DNA from: Paenibacillus sp. Root52
GTDB taxonomy: Bacteria > Bacillota > Bacilli > Paenibacillales > Paenibacillaceae
DNA length: 64,000 nt
Direction: 5' to 3'
Assembly (NCBI RefSeq): GCF_001426865.1
Contig: NZ_LMFO01000001.1
Coordinates: 985,602-1,049,601, forward strand
Below, piece by piece: positions 35,865 through 45,637 of this stretch; positions within the stretch are counted from its first letter, which is position 1; each line of letters opens with the position of its first letter. The translations under genes were made by a program, and so were the position numbers. A model generated the notes under the pieces. That model searched no databases and was not told where the DNA came from. It worked only from the letters and a program-made list of their open reading frames with translations.

Positions 35865-37358
35865 TTAATGCATAGGACCTTGCTGACCCTGTTGGTTACC
35901 TACTTTAACACGTTTAATGAAGAAGGAAGTGACCAGTCCGATTAGCGCAAGCACTAGTGCAAAAACAAAGGCATTTTGTACACCAGATGTGAAAGCTGCT
36001 AACTGATTCTCAGGACTTTCAGGGTTTGCCACTCCGCTTAAGAATCGAGTCTGACCAGCACTCAGAATACTTACAGCTACAGCCGTACCAATCGCACCCG
36101 ATACTTGTTGGAGTGTGTTCATGATTGCTGTACCATGAGGATAATATGCTGGTGGCAATTGGTTCAAACCGTTTGTTTGCGCAGGCATCATGATCATCGA
36201 GATTCCAACCATCATAAATACATGTAATGTAATGATCGTACCCAGCGCTGTGGTTGCTGTAATAGTAGAATACATAAATAGAACAACCGCAACAACTGCA
36301 AGCCCAATTCTAACGAGCCATTTCGGGCCGAATTTATCGAACAGACGTCCCATCACTGGAGACAAGAATCCATTGAGCAAGCTACCCGGCAATAATACGA
36401 GTCCCGCAGTCAATGCTGTAACTGCCATACCTTGCTGCAGATACATCGGAAGAATCAACATGGAGGACAACATCATCATCATACAGATGAAGATCAAGAT
36501 CAGACCGATTGTGAACATCGGATATTTGAAAGCTCGCAGATCCATCATAGGTTGTTTCATTTTCAATTGGCGGATGCTGAAGATTAATAAGGACAGCACA
36601 CCAATAACGAGCGTAATCACTACGATTGGACTTGTCCATCCACCGCCGGTATCTCCATGACCACCTGCACTACTGAATCCATATACAATACCGCCGAATC
36701 CAAGTGTAGATAGAACGATGGAAAGCACATCAATTTTGGGCTTGGTCAAAGTCGAAATATTCGGCAAGAACAGCAAACCACAAATTAAGGAGATCACGAA
36801 GAATGGAAACGAAATCCAGAAGATCCAGTGCCAGCTCAGATTAGCCAAGATCAGACCCGAGATACTCGGACCACTGGCAGGTGCAAACATAATAACGAGA
36901 CCGATCAGACCCATAGCCGCACCGCGCTTTTCAATCGGGAAAATAACCAAAATGGTGTTAAACATAAGCGGGAGAAGCAATGCTGTACCTACCGCTTGTA
37001 GTACCCTAGCCACCAATAAAATCTCAAAGCTAGGTGCAAGAGCAGCTACAAATGTTCCTGCTATTGAGAATATCAGAGAAGTTGTGAACAACTGTCTCGT
37101 TGTAAACCATTGTAACAACATACCAGATACCGGCACCAGAATACCTAGAACGAGCAAGTACCCTGTAGTCAACCATTGGATCGTCGTTGGACCAACTTCT
37201 AGCAATCCCATCAGTGGCGTTAATGCCACATTCAATGCTGTCTCACCGAACAATCCGATAAATCCACTTAATAACATAGCAAATAAGATTGGAAACACCT
37301 TATATTGCTTTGTTTCTTCCTGGTTCTGTACAGAACCGCCTTTCATGGAAGCCTCCAC
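35865..37358 (-). CDS. DHA2 (EmrB/QacA) MFS drug exporter, LmrB-like
   Basis: A 497-aa transporter with 14 predicted helices, starting near FPILFAMLLSGFIGLFGETALNVALTPLM. The motif C region is GLVIMFAPASGPSISGLILANLSWHWIFW. It belongs to proton-driven multidrug exporters such as Bacillus LmrB. The start is GTG 37358 with GAGGAGG 8 nt upstream; an ATG four codons on is less well placed. A TetR regulator of the LmrA type lies upstream on the same strand, the same order as the Bacillus lmrAB operon. Likely role: export of a lincosamide-like or other lipophilic antibiotic; not provable here. Confidence 0.87.
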   Translation of the reverse strand: MEASMKGGSVQNQEETKQYKVFPILFAMLLSGFIGLFGETALNVALTPLMGLLEVGPTTIQWLTTGYLLVLGILVPVSGMLLQWFTTRQLFTTSLIFSIAGTFVAALAPSFEILLVARVLQAVGTALLLPLMFNTILVIFPIEKRGAAMGLIGLVIMFAPASGPSISGLILANLSWHWIFWISFPFFVISLICGLLFLPNISTLTKPKIDVLSIVLSTLGFGGIVYGFSSAGGHGDTGGGWTSPIVVITLVIGVLSLLIFSIRQLKMKQPMMDLRAFKYPMFTIGLILIFICMMMMLSSMLILPMYLQQGMAVTALTAGLVLLPGSLLNGFLSPVMGRLFDKFGPKWLVRIGLAVVAVVLFMYSTITATTALGTIITLHVFMMVGISMIMMPAQTNGLNQLPPAYYPHGTAIMNTLQQVSGAIGTAVAVSILSAGQTRFLSGVANPESPENQLAAFTSGVQNAFVFALVLALIGLVTSFFIKRVKVGNQQGQQGPMH

Positions 37359-37401
37359 GATCCCATCCTCCTCAAACGTTTCAAACTATTTCTCTCTTTG
37401 T

Positions 37402-37434
37402 CTATATAAATGAACTAATGTTCGATTTATATAG
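37402..37434. promoter_or_regulatory. Large inverted repeat between the LmrA- and LmrB-like genes
   Basis: CTATATAAATGAAC (37402-37415) and GTTCGATTTATATAG (37420-37434) pair with a single extra base. The motif GTCTATATAA that begins it also occurs in the probable operator upstream of the TetR gene (38053-38062), which suggests a second repressor site just before the exporter. Confidence 0.5.
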
Positions 37435-37440
37435 CTTTAC

Positions 37441-38019
37441 TTATAGGGCGTTTTTCGCCGCTACCGACAAGTAATCAGCAGCCGTCAGCAGAGGCTGTTT
37501 GTCCTGATTCGTCAGGCTGATAATCAGTGCTCCCTCCATCATGGAGATGATCAGAAGTGCTGTATCACGTGCCTTTTCTTCATTCATGCCATCCAATAAC
37601 AGATGTTTCTTGATGATCTGCTGCCAATCAGCGAATACACCCTGACACGCAATTCGCAATTGATGACTGATACAGGAGGTCTCCACGGCTGCCCAGAAAC
37701 TAAACGGCAAAAATCCCGTAAATCCTGCAGCTTCCGTCTCGTCAGCCAAGTCATGTATGAATTGCTGAATGGCGTCTCCCGTGTTGTCATGTGCAGCAAA
37801 CGTCTCTTCAAACACCTGTAGGATATGCTGATTGGCTTTCTCAATGCATACGTGTGCCAGCTCTTCCTTGCCGCTTGGGAAATAATGATACAACGATCCC
37901 TTCGGCGTACCGCTCTCCTTGATGATCTGATTCAGACCTGTCGCATGATATCCTTGTGAAAAAAACAGTCTCGCTGCTGTGCTGACAATAAGCTCTCTAG
38001 CATTGGACTTTTCACTCAT
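37441..38019 (-). CDS. TetR/AcrR repressor, LmrA/YxaF type
   Basis: A 192-aa repressor. The HTH reads IVSTAARLFFSQGYHATGLNQI, then TPKGSLYHYFPSGKEEL, the LmrA/YxaF signature; the C-terminal part (FTGFLPFSFWAAVETSC and SMMEGALIISLTNQD) forms the ligand pocket. It precedes the LmrB-like exporter by 82 bp. It should repress both genes until a drug binds. ATG 38019 follows GGAAGTGGCTCC. The upstream region contains the sequence GGTCTATATAA shared with the intergenic inverted repeat. Confidence 0.88.
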   Translation of the reverse strand: MSEKSNARELIVSTAARLFFSQGYHATGLNQIIKESGTPKGSLYHYFPSGKEELAHVCIEKANQHILQVFEETFAAHDNTGDAIQQFIHDLADETEAAGFTGFLPFSFWAAVETSCISHQLRIACQGVFADWQQIIKKHLLLDGMNEEKARDTALLIISMMEGALIISLTNQDKQPLLTAADYLSVAAKNAL

Positions 38020-38050
38020 GGAGCCACTTCCTTCAAAAAATTATAACAAT

Positions 38051-38071
38051 CGGTCTATATAATTAAAACCG
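38051..38071. promoter_or_regulatory. Probable LmrA-type operator
   Basis: CGGTCTATATAATTAAAACCG begins and ends with CGGT/ACCG and contains GTCTATATAA, shared with 37400-37409. It lies about 32 bp upstream of the TetR start. Confidence 0.45.
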
Positions 38072-38115
38072 CATTTGAATTCAATGTCAATCATTTGTTT
38101 TAATTTTTAACTTCC

Positions 38116-38676
38116 TTATTTTGAATAGTGAATTACCATACTCATTTTCGTCGTAACCGCTCCAGAATGTTGGTATGCATGCGGTCTATTCGCTCGGAAA
38201 CGAATGGATTCCCCCGCTCGAACCATATATTCCTCTTCCTCTATGCGAATGACAACTTCTCCTTCGAAGACCGTAATAAATTCCTCACTTCCTTCAATAT
38301 GAGGCTCTGCTTGAAGATCAGCTTCCAGATCCATTTCCATCATATACATCTCAAAGTGACGTCCATCCTCAAATGGAAAATGGGGATAGATTCGTATTTT
38401 TCCATTGTCCTCAATCCATGGCTGGACATCCGATCGTGTCACAAGAAGAGTATCTGAAGCCGGTTCATGAATTAATGATGTAAAAGAGGTCTTCAATCCG
38501 TTAGCAATCTTCCATACGGTTGCAATGGTTGGATTAGATACACCACGCTCAATCTGTCCTAACATTGTCTTACTGATCCCCGTTAATTCAGCTACCTTAT
38601 CTAGACTTAACTTTCGTTCTTCCCGGATTGACTTCAAATTTTGCGCCAGGATCGTATTAACCTGGTTCTTCACCAT
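38116..38676 (-). CDS. XRE-family regulator with C-terminal cupin
   Basis: A 186-aa regulator. Residues about 10-65 are an HTH_3 domain (LKSIREERKLSLDKVAELTGISKTMLGQIERGVSNP), and about 105-184 a small cupin barrel (EGSEEFITVFEGEVVIRI and VRAGESIRFRANRPHAYQHSG) that may bind an amino acid or metabolite. GGAG lies 8 nt before ATG 38676. It is divergent from a LysE-type exporter; three copies of a TGTGC-N8-GCACA motif in between are probably its operators. Confidence 0.9.
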   Translation of the reverse strand: MVKNQVNTILAQNLKSIREERKLSLDKVAELTGISKTMLGQIERGVSNPTIATVWKIANGLKTSFTSLIHEPASDTLLVTRSDVQPWIEDNGKIRIYPHFPFEDGRHFEMYMMEMDLEADLQAEPHIEGSEEFITVFEGEVVIRIEEEEYMVRAGESIRFRANRPHAYQHSGAVTTKMSMVIHYSK

Positions 38677-38722
38677 GCCTCACACTCCATTCTTTTTCTT
38701 CTGTACTCTATTATAAACCTAT

Positions 38723-38799
38723 TGTGCGTTATAGAGCACATATTGTACAATAAAATAAAATCGTGCATTATAAAGCACAAAAATACTTTATACGGCACA
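38723..38799. promoter_or_regulatory. Three-copy operator between XRE-cupin and LysE genes
   Basis: Site 1 TGTGCGTTATAGAGCACA (38723-38740), site 2 CGTGCATTATAAAGCACA (38762-38779), and a weaker, inverted site 3 ending TATACGGCACA (38784-38799). Centres are about 39 and 20 bp apart, so all lie roughly on one DNA face. A weak promoter for lysE (TTGTAC 38743-38748, 17 bp, CATTAT 38766-38771) overlaps site 2. Confidence 0.7.
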
Positions 38800-38820
38800 T
38801 AAAAAGGATATGGAGGCTAT

Positions 38821-39408
38821 ATGTTTATTATTCCGTTACTGATCTATGCTATCGTATCTTCCTTCAGCCCAGGACCTAATAACATTATCGCAATGACAAG
38901 CGGACGAGATCACGGGTTCAGCAAAACACTTCCTTTTATAGGAGGAGTCGCATTAAGTTGTATGATCATTATGATACTCTCCAGCTATTTCAGCCTTATG
39001 CTTCATCAATTCATTCCAACCGTCCGTCCTATACTTAATCTATTGGGATGTATGTACATGCTATATTTAGCTGTAAAAGTCATGTTAAGTCATTCCAAAA
39101 AGAACAACGCTTTACGCACTTCTCCCTATAGCTTCAGTTTTGGTTGCGTGCTGCAATTCATCAACCCCAAGGTCATCATATATGGTCTGACTGCTATCTC
39201 CATGTTTGTCATTCCATTAGGACAATCACACCACCATCTAATCTTATTCTCGTTACTACTAACATTGATTGGGATTAGTGCCAATATGACATGGGCACTC
39301 TGTGGTTCGTTATTCCAGAACTTATTGTTGAGACATGATAGGATTTTCAATATGTTGATGGGAGTCATGCTTATCCTCAGTGCCGTATCCATTTTAGTTT
39401 CTAAGTAG
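38821..39408 (+). CDS. LysE/RhtB family amino-acid exporter
   Basis: A 195-aa protein with six hydrophobic segments. FSPGPNNIIAMTSGRDHGF near residue 17 is the signature of LysE/RhtB carriers, and FGCVLQFINPKVIIYGLTAI is the second conserved block. It should export an amino acid or derivative. GGAGG lies 4 nt before the ATG, slightly close. It is divergent from the XRE-cupin regulator, which probably senses the exported compound. Confidence 0.9.
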   Translation: MFIIPLLIYAIVSSFSPGPNNIIAMTSGRDHGFSKTLPFIGGVALSCMIIMILSSYFSLMLHQFIPTVRPILNLLGCMYMLYLAVKVMLSHSKKNNALRTSPYSFSFGCVLQFINPKVIIYGLTAISMFVIPLGQSHHHLILFSLLLTLIGISANMTWALCGSLFQNLLLRHDRIFNMLMGVMLILSAVSILVSK

Positions 39409-39424
39409 AACACAGAACACAAGC

Positions 39425-39458
39425 AAGCGTTCATCCCCCATAGCGGAGTTGAACGCTT
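39425..39458. terminator. Hairpin between convergent lysE and flavoprotein genes
   Basis: AAGCGTTCA (39425-39433) and TGAACGCTT (39450-39458) form a 9-bp stem; an A/T-rich stretch but no clear T-run follows. Weak terminator for the LysE gene. Confidence 0.5.
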
Positions 39459-39553
39459 ATATACTTATATAATAGTCATATTTCGTTTAACCTTTTGCAT
39501 CATTTCATGCATGTTAACTATTTCATTATCTGTACTTCCTCGTGTTTAACTCG

Positions 39554-40474
39554 TCATTCAATACCTTGTTTATTCCAAGCCTCCATAGCTAATTCACTAT
39601 TGATACTCACTGCCGAAAGTGCCCCTAAGGATGCAGCCGCAATCGCTTGATGATATTCGGATGCAGCATCGCCGGCGCTGAATACACCTGGAATAGAGGT
39701 TCTCGCTCGTTCATCCACAACGACTGTACCCAACTCATTTACCTCACATCCTAAGGATTGGGGCAGATCTGATCCGATAGACAGCTTCGGTGCGAAGAAG
39801 ATACCACTGCACTCAATCTGGTTGCCATCTTGTAGAACTACACGCTGAACCATCCCATCCTGCGATTCAATACGTTGAACTGGTGATTCATAGATCGGAA
39901 CGTCGTGCTGCTGCAATTCCTCACGTTGTTCATCCGTCATTTCATCTGGTCCATTCGTACAAATTGTATATTGGTTCGTCCAGCCTGCGATGATTTGGGC
40001 TAAGTGTAAGGCTCTCGCTCCATTTACGATTAATACAAGAGGTTGATCCCTCAGCTCCCATCCATCACAATAAGGACATACAAACGCCGTCTTGCCATAT
40101 ACTTCAGACAATCCATCAAGATCAAGTGGGAGATCCTTCTTACCAACTGCAAACAGAAGCTTTTTACCTTGAAGCACTAAACCCTCCGAAGTCGTAACTT
40201 GAAACGAACCATCCCTTCCTTCCACAGAAGCAGCCGTATCTTCTACAAATTGTACAGAAGGAAAAGCACTAATCTGTTCTTTGGCAATCCGTCGAAATTC
40301 GCTAGGGCTAACTCCCTCTCTTGTCAGAAAATTATGAGCTTTTTGCGTAACCCGATTTCTTGCCTGCCCAGCATCAATTACAGCAACGGTTCTTCTTGCC
40401 CGACCTAATACCAAAGCTGCATTCAGACCCGCAGGTCCTCCACCAATAATTATCGCATCCAAAATTTCTTTCAT
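39554..40474 (-). CDS. Thioredoxin-reductase-like FAD oxidoreductase
   Basis: A 306-aa flavoprotein. GGGPAGLNAALVLGR (11-25) binds FAD, C133-P-Y-C136 in FVCPYCDGWE is the redox-active pair, and GVFSAGDAAS near 265 is the second FAD contact. At the place of the usual GGGxxA NADPH motif the sequence is VLIVNGARALHLAQ, so pyridine-nucleotide binding may be altered or lost. It could reduce thioredoxin-like partners or another small dithiol. AAGGGTG lies 7 nt before the ATG. It is monocistronic, without a thioredoxin gene nearby. Confidence 0.85.
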   Translation of the reverse strand: MKEILDAIIIGGGPAGLNAALVLGRARRTVAVIDAGQARNRVTQKAHNFLTREGVSPSEFRRIAKEQISAFPSVQFVEDTAASVEGRDGSFQVTTSEGLVLQGKKLLFAVGKKDLPLDLDGLSEVYGKTAFVCPYCDGWELRDQPLVLIVNGARALHLAQIIAGWTNQYTICTNGPDEMTDEQREELQQHDVPIYESPVQRIESQDGMVQRVVLQDGNQIECSGIFFAPKLSIGSDLPQSLGCEVNELGTVVVDERARTSIPGVFSAGDAASEYHQAIAAASLGALSAVSINSELAMEAWNKQGIE

Positions 40475-40974
40475 ATCAATACACCCTTTCCAGATATATT
40501 ATGTCTCTAATTTAATCAAAAAAATAACTGCCTAAGCAGATGTTAATCTACTTAATAGAAAATCAGTGATACAATAAATCGTTATTTCTTAATTTCTTCC
40601 ATGTAGACCGAACTTTAGAAAACTGTGCAGGTAACCGTATGTACAGCGATAGATACGATCGCGACATCGATGAACTTATTTAATGGTACAGGATCAATAG
40701 TGAACACTTACTTCAACAAAACTATTAAAGACCCCTTATATCCATAATATACATTCAATTAATCTTTGGCAAGTTAAATTTCATAGTACCCTCTTAAGAT
40801 TCTCCCCAGTAACACATAAATTAATTTTTCACAATTAAAAAAGCTCTTGTTTTTAAATTGTTCACAATCAATTGACAGTATTTTTAATACTAAAAAGTTG
40901 CTTATTTCACATAGTAAACGGAATGCTATAATAAGTTCACAAGATATATAAGTATAGATATAGGACGTGAGTAC
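40475..40974. other. 500-bp gene-free region before ctaB
   Basis: A/T-rich sequence with no supported gene or ribosome binding site. It contains the promoter regions of the two divergent flanking genes. A frame in the middle (about 40610-40710) is open for some 30 codons on the minus strand but lacks a start and resembles nothing I know. Confidence 0.5.
40924..40932 (+). promoter_or_regulatory. Extended -10 promoter of ctaB
   Basis: TGCTATAAT (TATAAT 40927-40932) is a perfect extended -10; the -35 region is poor, as usual for this class. It lies 43 bp before the TTG start codon. Confidence 0.55.
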
Positions 40975-41904
40975 TTGAAAACATTGAATAAAGGGTCTCA
41001 ACCCAAAATCGAACTAGAGTATAGCTCTATTCCCAAAGTCTTCTTTGATACAATTAAAGTCGGAATTATCAAGTCCAACCTGATCGCCATGTTTGCAGGT
41101 TTAAGCTTGGCTCTGTATGTATTCGATGCTTCATTCTTAGCTAATATTGTACCGATCATTCTTTCGGTCATTGGCTCTTCTCTCATTATAGGAGCTGCCG
41201 GCGTATTCAACAATTTGTACGATCGTGACATTGACGCCATCATGGAGCGCACCAGAACACGCCCAACTGTAACTGGACAAGTCAACACTAAGTCTGGACT
41301 AATTCTAGGTATTACCATCACGATTATCGGCGGAATATTTCTCTACATTGCTTCCCCGTCGGCTGCTGTCTTTGGTATTCTAGGTCTACTGCTCTACGTG
41401 TTCCCTTACACAATGTGGACAAAACGTACAACGATTTATAACACTGAAGTAGGAAGCTTATCTGGAGCAGTACCTCCGCTTATCGGTTGGGCAGCCATCT
41501 CCCCAGAACTTGGTCACTTTGAAATCTGGGCGTTAGTGGTGACGATGCTGTTGTGGCAAATGCCCCACTTCTACGGTATTGCGATTCGCAGATTCGACGA
41601 ATACAAAGCAGCAAATGTTCCAATGCTTCCTGTTGTAAAAGGAATCAGACGTACCTACATCCAGACCAATGTTTATCTGGTATTACTGATGGCTTCCAGC
41701 TTCTTATTCTGGCCATTAAGCCCTTTTGTTGCGATCGTTGCTTTCCTTGTAAGCTTGGCATGGTTCATTTTGAGCGTAGCTACTTTTGACAGAAACGAAA
41801 TGAAGAAATGGTCACACAAAATGTTCATCTTCTCCATTAATCACATTACGATCGTTTTCCTTGTTATCATTGCCTATTCTCTAATTGCACAATTAATCAA
41901 ATAA
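40975..41904 (+). CDS. ctaB: Protoheme IX farnesyltransferase (heme O synthase)
   Basis: A 309-aa membrane prenyltransferase of the UbiA superfamily that adds a farnesyl group to heme B to give heme O for terminal oxidases. About eight to nine helices are seen. The first Asp-rich motif is N80-x2-D83-x3-D87 in FNNLYDRDIDAIMERT, followed by RTRPTVTG; the second conserved block is RRFDEYKAANVPMLPVVKG. The start is TTG 40975 with AGGA about 9 nt upstream. It stands apart from ctaA and the ctaCDEF oxidase genes. A strong hairpin terminator follows. Confidence 0.93.
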   Translation: MKTLNKGSQPKIELEYSSIPKVFFDTIKVGIIKSNLIAMFAGLSLALYVFDASFLANIVPIILSVIGSSLIIGAAGVFNNLYDRDIDAIMERTRTRPTVTGQVNTKSGLILGITITIIGGIFLYIASPSAAVFGILGLLLYVFPYTMWTKRTTIYNTEVGSLSGAVPPLIGWAAISPELGHFEIWALVVTMLLWQMPHFYGIAIRRFDEYKAANVPMLPVVKGIRRTYIQTNVYLVLLMASSFLFWPLSPFVAIVAFLVSLAWFILSVATFDRNEMKKWSHKMFIFSINHITIVFLVIIAYSLIAQLIK

Positions 41905-41920
41905 TAATAGATAGAGAAGC

Positions 41921-41970
41921 AAAGAGCCATATCGACCAACTCAAGACGAGTGATCGATATGGCTCTTTCA
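41921..41970 (+). terminator. Strong terminator of ctaB
   Basis: AAAGAGCCATATCGA (41921-41935) pairs perfectly with TCGATATGGCTCTTT (41954-41968). It may also stop transcription of the convergent ABC genes. Confidence 0.8.
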
Positions 41971-42054
41971 TGTGACGATAAGTTAGTTAAGTTGAATCAC
42001 TTACTTTAACAAGCCTTCACCTGTTGCATTTCTAATTCTGCTTTTCCTTCTACC

Positions 42055-43824
42055 TTATCCTACCTTAGCAGGTGTTTGTTCACCTTGCCAGAGAAGCTGC
42101 ATCTCTTCACTCGTTTCAAGTAAGTGACTCAAACTGCCTTCTGCTTCAATGCGTCCATCCTTCATAACAATGATATGATCGGCTCTAGATAATGCAGCTC
42201 TACGATGGGATACCGCAATACAGGTTACCTCTCGCTCACTGGCCAATCCTTCCCAAACCAATTGTTCTGTTTCCACATCTAGCGCGCTGGATAAGTCATC
42301 GAAGATAAACAGGTCTGCTTCGGTCATCAGCATACGCGCGGTAGACGCCCGTTGAATCTGTCCGCCTGACAGCATAACGCCCCGAGGACCCACAGATGTC
42401 TCAAGTCCTTCATCGAGATTTTCGATATCCTTCTTCATTACGGCTAATCGAATCGCTTTTTCCAGCGATTCATCTACCGATTCTCGTTTACCTTGAACAA
42501 TATTCTCACGTAACGTATCGCTGAATAAGCGGGGAACCTGCGGCGTATATGCTGCTCTTGGAGGCATCAAGAACGTAGCTGGATCTACTTCTTTTCCATT
42601 CCAGCGGATCGTTCCCTCCTGTTTCGGCAGAAGACCCAAAAGCGTGCGCACCAAGGTTGATTTCCCTGATCCAATACGCCCTGTAATGACTAGGAATTGC
42701 CCTCTCTGCAAGCGAAACTCAACATTCTGTATCCCGTTCGTGGAATCTGAGTACTGATAACTCAGATTACTCACTTCTAACTCTTGGAGTTCATCTCCGG
42801 GACTTCGCTCGATATCAGTCAGCTCAGGAGGATCTTGATTCAGATAGATTTCCCGATAATCCATAATTCGGTTTTCCTCGCCAGGGCGAAATAATTTGCG
42901 CATCCGATCAAAGGACACCTTTAGCCGTTTATGTTGGAATACCATATACCCAAACAAGGAAATACTAAATCCGATGTTAGCAAGATAGGACGTGAAGAGT
43001 GCAAAATCACCCACCGTAAACTGCCCTGCTCTCATCTCCGCTGCACACATCAGGAGAATTAAGCCAGTACAGATACTAAGAACGTGTTGATTCAATGATC
43101 TCATCCACTGCTTGAACAGATTATCCCGCAATGCTGCTTGACGGCGTTGTTCATTCAAGGTATTGAAGCGGGATGAGACATGCTCTTCTGCTTGCCCGAG
43201 CTTCAGTGCCTGCACAGCTCCAAATGTCTCGGCAATAAAACTGGTGATTCGACCGGTCGATTCACGATTGACTTGAGCATACTTACGAGCCCGATTGCCT
43301 GACAGATTATTAAGCATTGTAACGATAACCAGTGGAAGTACAGCAACCAACGTAATCTTCCAATTGATATTAGCCATAATGATGATCGAAACGATGGCAA
43401 ATACCAGCCTACCCCAGAAGTCGACCCAGGACTCTACGTACTCAACCACTTCATCGACATCATCACGAAACCGACTCATCGCCTCACCAGGTGAAGCCGG
43501 TAGATTCCGACCAGGCCAGCGCATAATACCCGCAAGCATATTCGTTCGTAATATCGCTTGAATGTGATACACATAGGTAATCCAAGCATAGAAAGCAGCA
43601 AAGAACGTGCCGATCCTAGCCACTCTAACCAGTGCAAGAAAGATTAACGGTACAGCGAGCCATAAGTAATCGGTAGATCCAATGGTCACACGGTCAAAAA
43701 ACCATTGCATACCGATTCCGATGGCAAGCGGAAGGGAATGAAATATACACCATAACAACCCATTGATTATAAATAATAATGATTTGAATCGAAATAAACG
43801 ACCTATAAATCCTGCGACATTCAA
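42055..43824 (-). CDS. Heterodimeric ABC exporter, half with degenerate Walker B
   Basis: A 589-aa half-transporter: six TM helices (1-310) then a nucleotide-binding domain. Walker A is [11 protein letters not shown], the signature LSGGQIQR is canonical, but Walker B reads [12 protein letters not shown], with Asp in place of the catalytic Glu. The start is a TTG that overlaps the stop of the upstream partner (TTGA), with GGAGG 7 nt before it. With the 581-aa partner it would form a BmrC/BmrD or YheH/YheI-like exporter having one active and one degenerate ATP site. Substrates may be drugs or peptides. Confidence 0.9.
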   Translation of the reverse strand: MNVAGFIGRLFRFKSLLFIINGLLWCIFHSLPLAIGIGMQWFFDRVTIGSTDYLWLAVPLIFLALVRVARIGTFFAAFYAWITYVYHIQAILRTNMLAGIMRWPGRNLPASPGEAMSRFRDDVDEVVEYVESWVDFWGRLVFAIVSIIIMANINWKITLVAVLPLVIVTMLNNLSGNRARKYAQVNRESTGRITSFIAETFGAVQALKLGQAEEHVSSRFNTLNEQRRQAALRDNLFKQWMRSLNQHVLSICTGLILLMCAAEMRAGQFTVGDFALFTSYLANIGFSISLFGYMVFQHKRLKVSFDRMRKLFRPGEENRIMDYREIYLNQDPPELTDIERSPGDELQELEVSNLSYQYSDSTNGIQNVEFRLQRGQFLVITGRIGSGKSTLVRTLLGLLPKQEGTIRWNGKEVDPATFLMPPRAAYTPQVPRLFSDTLRENIVQGKRESVDESLEKAIRLAVMKKDIENLDEGLETSVGPRGVMLSGGQIQRASTARMLMTEADLFIFDDLSSALDVETEQLVWEGLASEREVTCIAVSHRRAALSRADHIIVMKDGRIEAEGSLSHLLETSEEMQLLWQGEQTPAKVG

Positions 43825-45566
43825 GCCAATTCCTCCTCTCTGCCCGTCATGCGCAATCTCGCATAATGTGAATCCGGATTATTCGCGAGTTCTTCTCTCG
43901 CTCCAAATTCGACAATCTCACCATCACTAAGCACCATAATCTGATCTACTTGATCCAGCGTAGCTAATCGATGTGCGATAATAATACCTGTGCAATGTTT
44001 CATTAGTTCATCAACCGCTTGCTGCAGTAACATCTCTGTGGCAGCATCCAGACGTGAAGAAGGTTCATCTAGGATAACTAGACTTGGCTCTGTCAGAAAT
44101 ACACGTGTTAGTGCAAATAGCTGCGCTTCTCCAGCCGAAAGGGAAGAACCTCCTGCTTTCAAGTGAGTGTCTAATCCTTCCGGTTGTGTATCAATCCATT
44201 GACGCAGCCCCAGTCGCTCTGTCGTTTCCATAATCATGTTGTCTGAAACTTCCGAGTTAAATAACGTCAAGTTATCCCGTAGCGTACCGTCAAACAACTG
44301 CACATCCTGCGTAACCATTCCAACCCGGCGATATAATGCAGGTAGTGTTAGCTCCGTGATATCCTGGCCTCCGACCCGGATTACACCCTGATTCAGATTA
44401 TACAAACGAAGAAGAACACGACTCAGACTGGATTTCCCACTACCCGTGCGTCCGATAATACCAAGACGTTCCCCAGGCTTAATTTTAAAAGAAATATCCC
44501 GCAATACCGGTTTATCCTCGTTATAGCTAAAATGCACATGTTCGAACTCCAGACCCAATGCTCCTGCAGGAAGTGTATCACGGTTTCCGTCTTTAATCTC
44601 ACTGCTTAGGGAGAGCAGTTCTCGTGAGCGAAGCATGCCGGATTTAGCTTTCTGAAATTCTTGCACCTGATCTCCCAGCATCTCAATCGGATCATTCAAC
44701 ATCTGTGTGTATTGATAAATGAGGAACAACGTTCCTAGGCTAATCGCCCCTTGCATGTAATTGTGAACACCAAGCATGAGTACCGCGGTTACAGCTATGG
44801 CAAACAAAATCACCGTTGTATTCCACGGAATAACGCGAAGCATCCAAGCTCTGCGTCCTTTCAGAAACACGATTCGCATCAATCGATAGAAGCGATTCAT
44901 TACATAAGGCACATGACCGTTTGCTTGCACATCCTCAATACCAGCAATACGCTCTTCAATCATGCCGAACAAGGACGCACTTGCTTCTCGCTCGTTCTTG
45001 GATGACTGAACACCCATATTTCGAATGAAAACCATAAACAGAATCGATACCAGTGTGAATACCGTCATTACCAGTGCAATCGGTGTATTAATCGTAAACA
45101 TGAAACCAAGGATTCCAGCAAGAAGTACAAAGCTGCCAATAACTTGCACAATAAACATCGCAAAGAAATTAGAAATGCTCGTTACATCGCCATCCACCCG
45201 TTCGATCATCTCTCCAGGCGTTTTCACATTATGGAACCTCATATCAAGTCCAAGGCAATGCTTCAGCAGATCACCCCTTAGTTGATTCGTAGCCCGCCAT
45301 GCAACATCATTACCTAAATAACTTACAGCTACGGTTAATAGTTGATTGAAGATTGCAATAATCAGAAATAATCCTGCAAGCTGAATGAGACTAGAAACTA
45401 CACCACCACTCGCTGCTGTATCAATAAACCGCTTGATAATCTGCGGATTCAGAAGCTGTAATCCCGTCGAAGTCAGCAAAATAATTAACAGCAGAACCAG
45501 TCTCATTCGGACTGGCTTTAGATACCGTAATAGCCATGACATCGATTTTTTCTCTTGTTTGGGCAC
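43821..45566 (-). CDS. Heterodimeric ABC exporter, half with degenerate signature
   Basis: A 581-aa half-transporter: six TM helices, then an ATPase domain with Walker [13 protein letters not shown] and a full Walker [14 protein letters not shown], while the signature is LSAGEAQ instead of LSGGQ. In a heterodimer this pairs its intact Walker B with the canonical signature of the partner, giving exactly one consensus site. The start is GTG 45566 with GGAGGTG about 9 nt upstream. It overlaps the downstream partner by 4 nt, so translation is coupled. A possible leader peptide lies upstream. Confidence 0.9.
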   Translation of the reverse strand: MPKQEKKSMSWLLRYLKPVRMRLVLLLIILLTSTGLQLLNPQIIKRFIDTAASGGVVSSLIQLAGLFLIIAIFNQLLTVAVSYLGNDVAWRATNQLRGDLLKHCLGLDMRFHNVKTPGEMIERVDGDVTSISNFFAMFIVQVIGSFVLLAGILGFMFTINTPIALVMTVFTLVSILFMVFIRNMGVQSSKNEREASASLFGMIEERIAGIEDVQANGHVPYVMNRFYRLMRIVFLKGRRAWMLRVIPWNTTVILFAIAVTAVLMLGVHNYMQGAISLGTLFLIYQYTQMLNDPIEMLGDQVQEFQKAKSGMLRSRELLSLSSEIKDGNRDTLPAGALGLEFEHVHFSYNEDKPVLRDISFKIKPGERLGIIGRTGSGKSSLSRVLLRLYNLNQGVIRVGGQDITELTLPALYRRVGMVTQDVQLFDGTLRDNLTLFNSEVSDNMIMETTERLGLRQWIDTQPEGLDTHLKAGGSSLSAGEAQLFALTRVFLTEPSLVILDEPSSRLDAATEMLLQQAVDELMKHCTGIIIAHRLATLDQVDQIMVLSDGEIVEFGAREELANNPDSHYARLRMTGREEELA

Positions 45567-45637
45567 CTTGCCCCACCTCCAACATACAAATCACTTTGTT
45601 AGAACATATCAAATACATCATCTCAAACTCTGCTTAA

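Noticed and set aside
36190..37413. Long plus-strand frames opposite the LmrB-like gene
   Set aside because: They are antisense shadows of a strongly supported membrane protein with 14 helices; no starts with ribosome binding sites.
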